A DNA stretch of 64,000 bases from the NCBI GenBank assembly GCA_020796225.1, contig CM036758.1:72508866-72572865 (forward strand), given 5' to 3'. The notes beneath the pieces are model-generated. The model was not told the origin of the DNA. It was given only the letters and a program-made list of their open reading frames with translations, and did not search any database. Below, one piece after another: positions 63,810-64,000 of the stretch (positions are counted from its first letter, which is position 1; the number at the start of each line of letters is the position of its first letter). A program made the translations under genes and the position numbers. This stretch comes from Arion vulgaris (taxonomy: Eukaryota > Mollusca > Gastropoda > Stylommatophora > Arionidae).

Positions 63810-64000
63810 CTACTTTATGTAATCTATCTGTACCATAGTACAATGCCAGAGAAAAGTAAAACAACAAAATCTAAATGTAATGTGGCAAAAATAAAAATAA
63901 TGGCAACAAATAAAACAAGCATGACAACAGATATTTTTATTAACTGAGAGAAAATAAAAAATGTGAACAGTTTTTGAATATCTCTGTTCGCTGCTAACAA
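63810..64000. other. no gene recognised
   Basis: AT-rich intron sequence of the CW-PWWP gene. Confidence 0.35.

Overview
This is nuclear DNA of an invertebrate animal. Genes have many short exons (67-690 bp) separated by kilobase introns with GT-AG borders, the sequence is AT-rich, and most of it is transposon debris. The repeat set (several tRNA-headed SINEs built from exchangeable modules, LINEs that carry an RNase H domain, CR1/L2-like LINE tails) suggests a mollusc, perhaps a gastropod. That placement is inference.

Three multi-exon genes can be read by joining exons at phase-compatible splice sites. (1) Minus strand, 11641 down to 2722: the N-terminal half of a 12-helix major facilitator transporter, closest in style to MFSD8/CLN7. 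It continues past the left edge. (2) Plus strand, 19400-29459: a complete 646-residue C2H2 zinc-finger protein with five clustered N-terminal fingers and two C-terminal fingers, the Ikaros/Hunchback layout. (3) Plus strand, 52932-62672 and beyond the right edge: a protein with a CW zinc finger followed by a PWWP domain, as in ZCWPW1/ZCWPW2, which read methylated histone H3. The first two genes are divergently oriented. No tRNA, rRNA or CRISPR locus was found; tRNA-like stretches are SINE heads.

Layout: 1-11.3 kb holds transporter introns full of SINEs and LINE scraps, including a piggyBac-like element lying inside a SINE. 11.3-12.6 kb is the fairly clean upstream region of the transporter. 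12.6-18.9 kb is a LINE graveyard with inverted pieces. 19-29.5 kb is the zinc-finger gene. 29.5-52.9 kb has no recognised gene; it carries SINEs, TTAA-bounded MITEs, a mariner-type palindrome, a tandem repeat, a 40-bp minisatellite broken by an LTR-like block, and a fold-back repeat nested three deep. 52.9-64 kb is the CW-PWWP gene, with SINEs, a LINE and further TTAA elements in its introns.

SINE families are named here only for reference. A has a head like gcccgagtggttacc and a (GAA)n tail. B is a relative of A sharing a central block. C begins near acctctgaagtc. D ends near agcacttgagctttc on its reverse strand. E has a Ser/Leu-tRNA-like head. F begins gtctgtagctcaagcgg. G, H, I, J, K and L are rarer. 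Many copies have clear target-site duplications, which allowed the order of nested insertions to be worked out. I aligned everything by eye, so percent identities are approximate and repeat edges without a stated duplication are good to about 10 bp.
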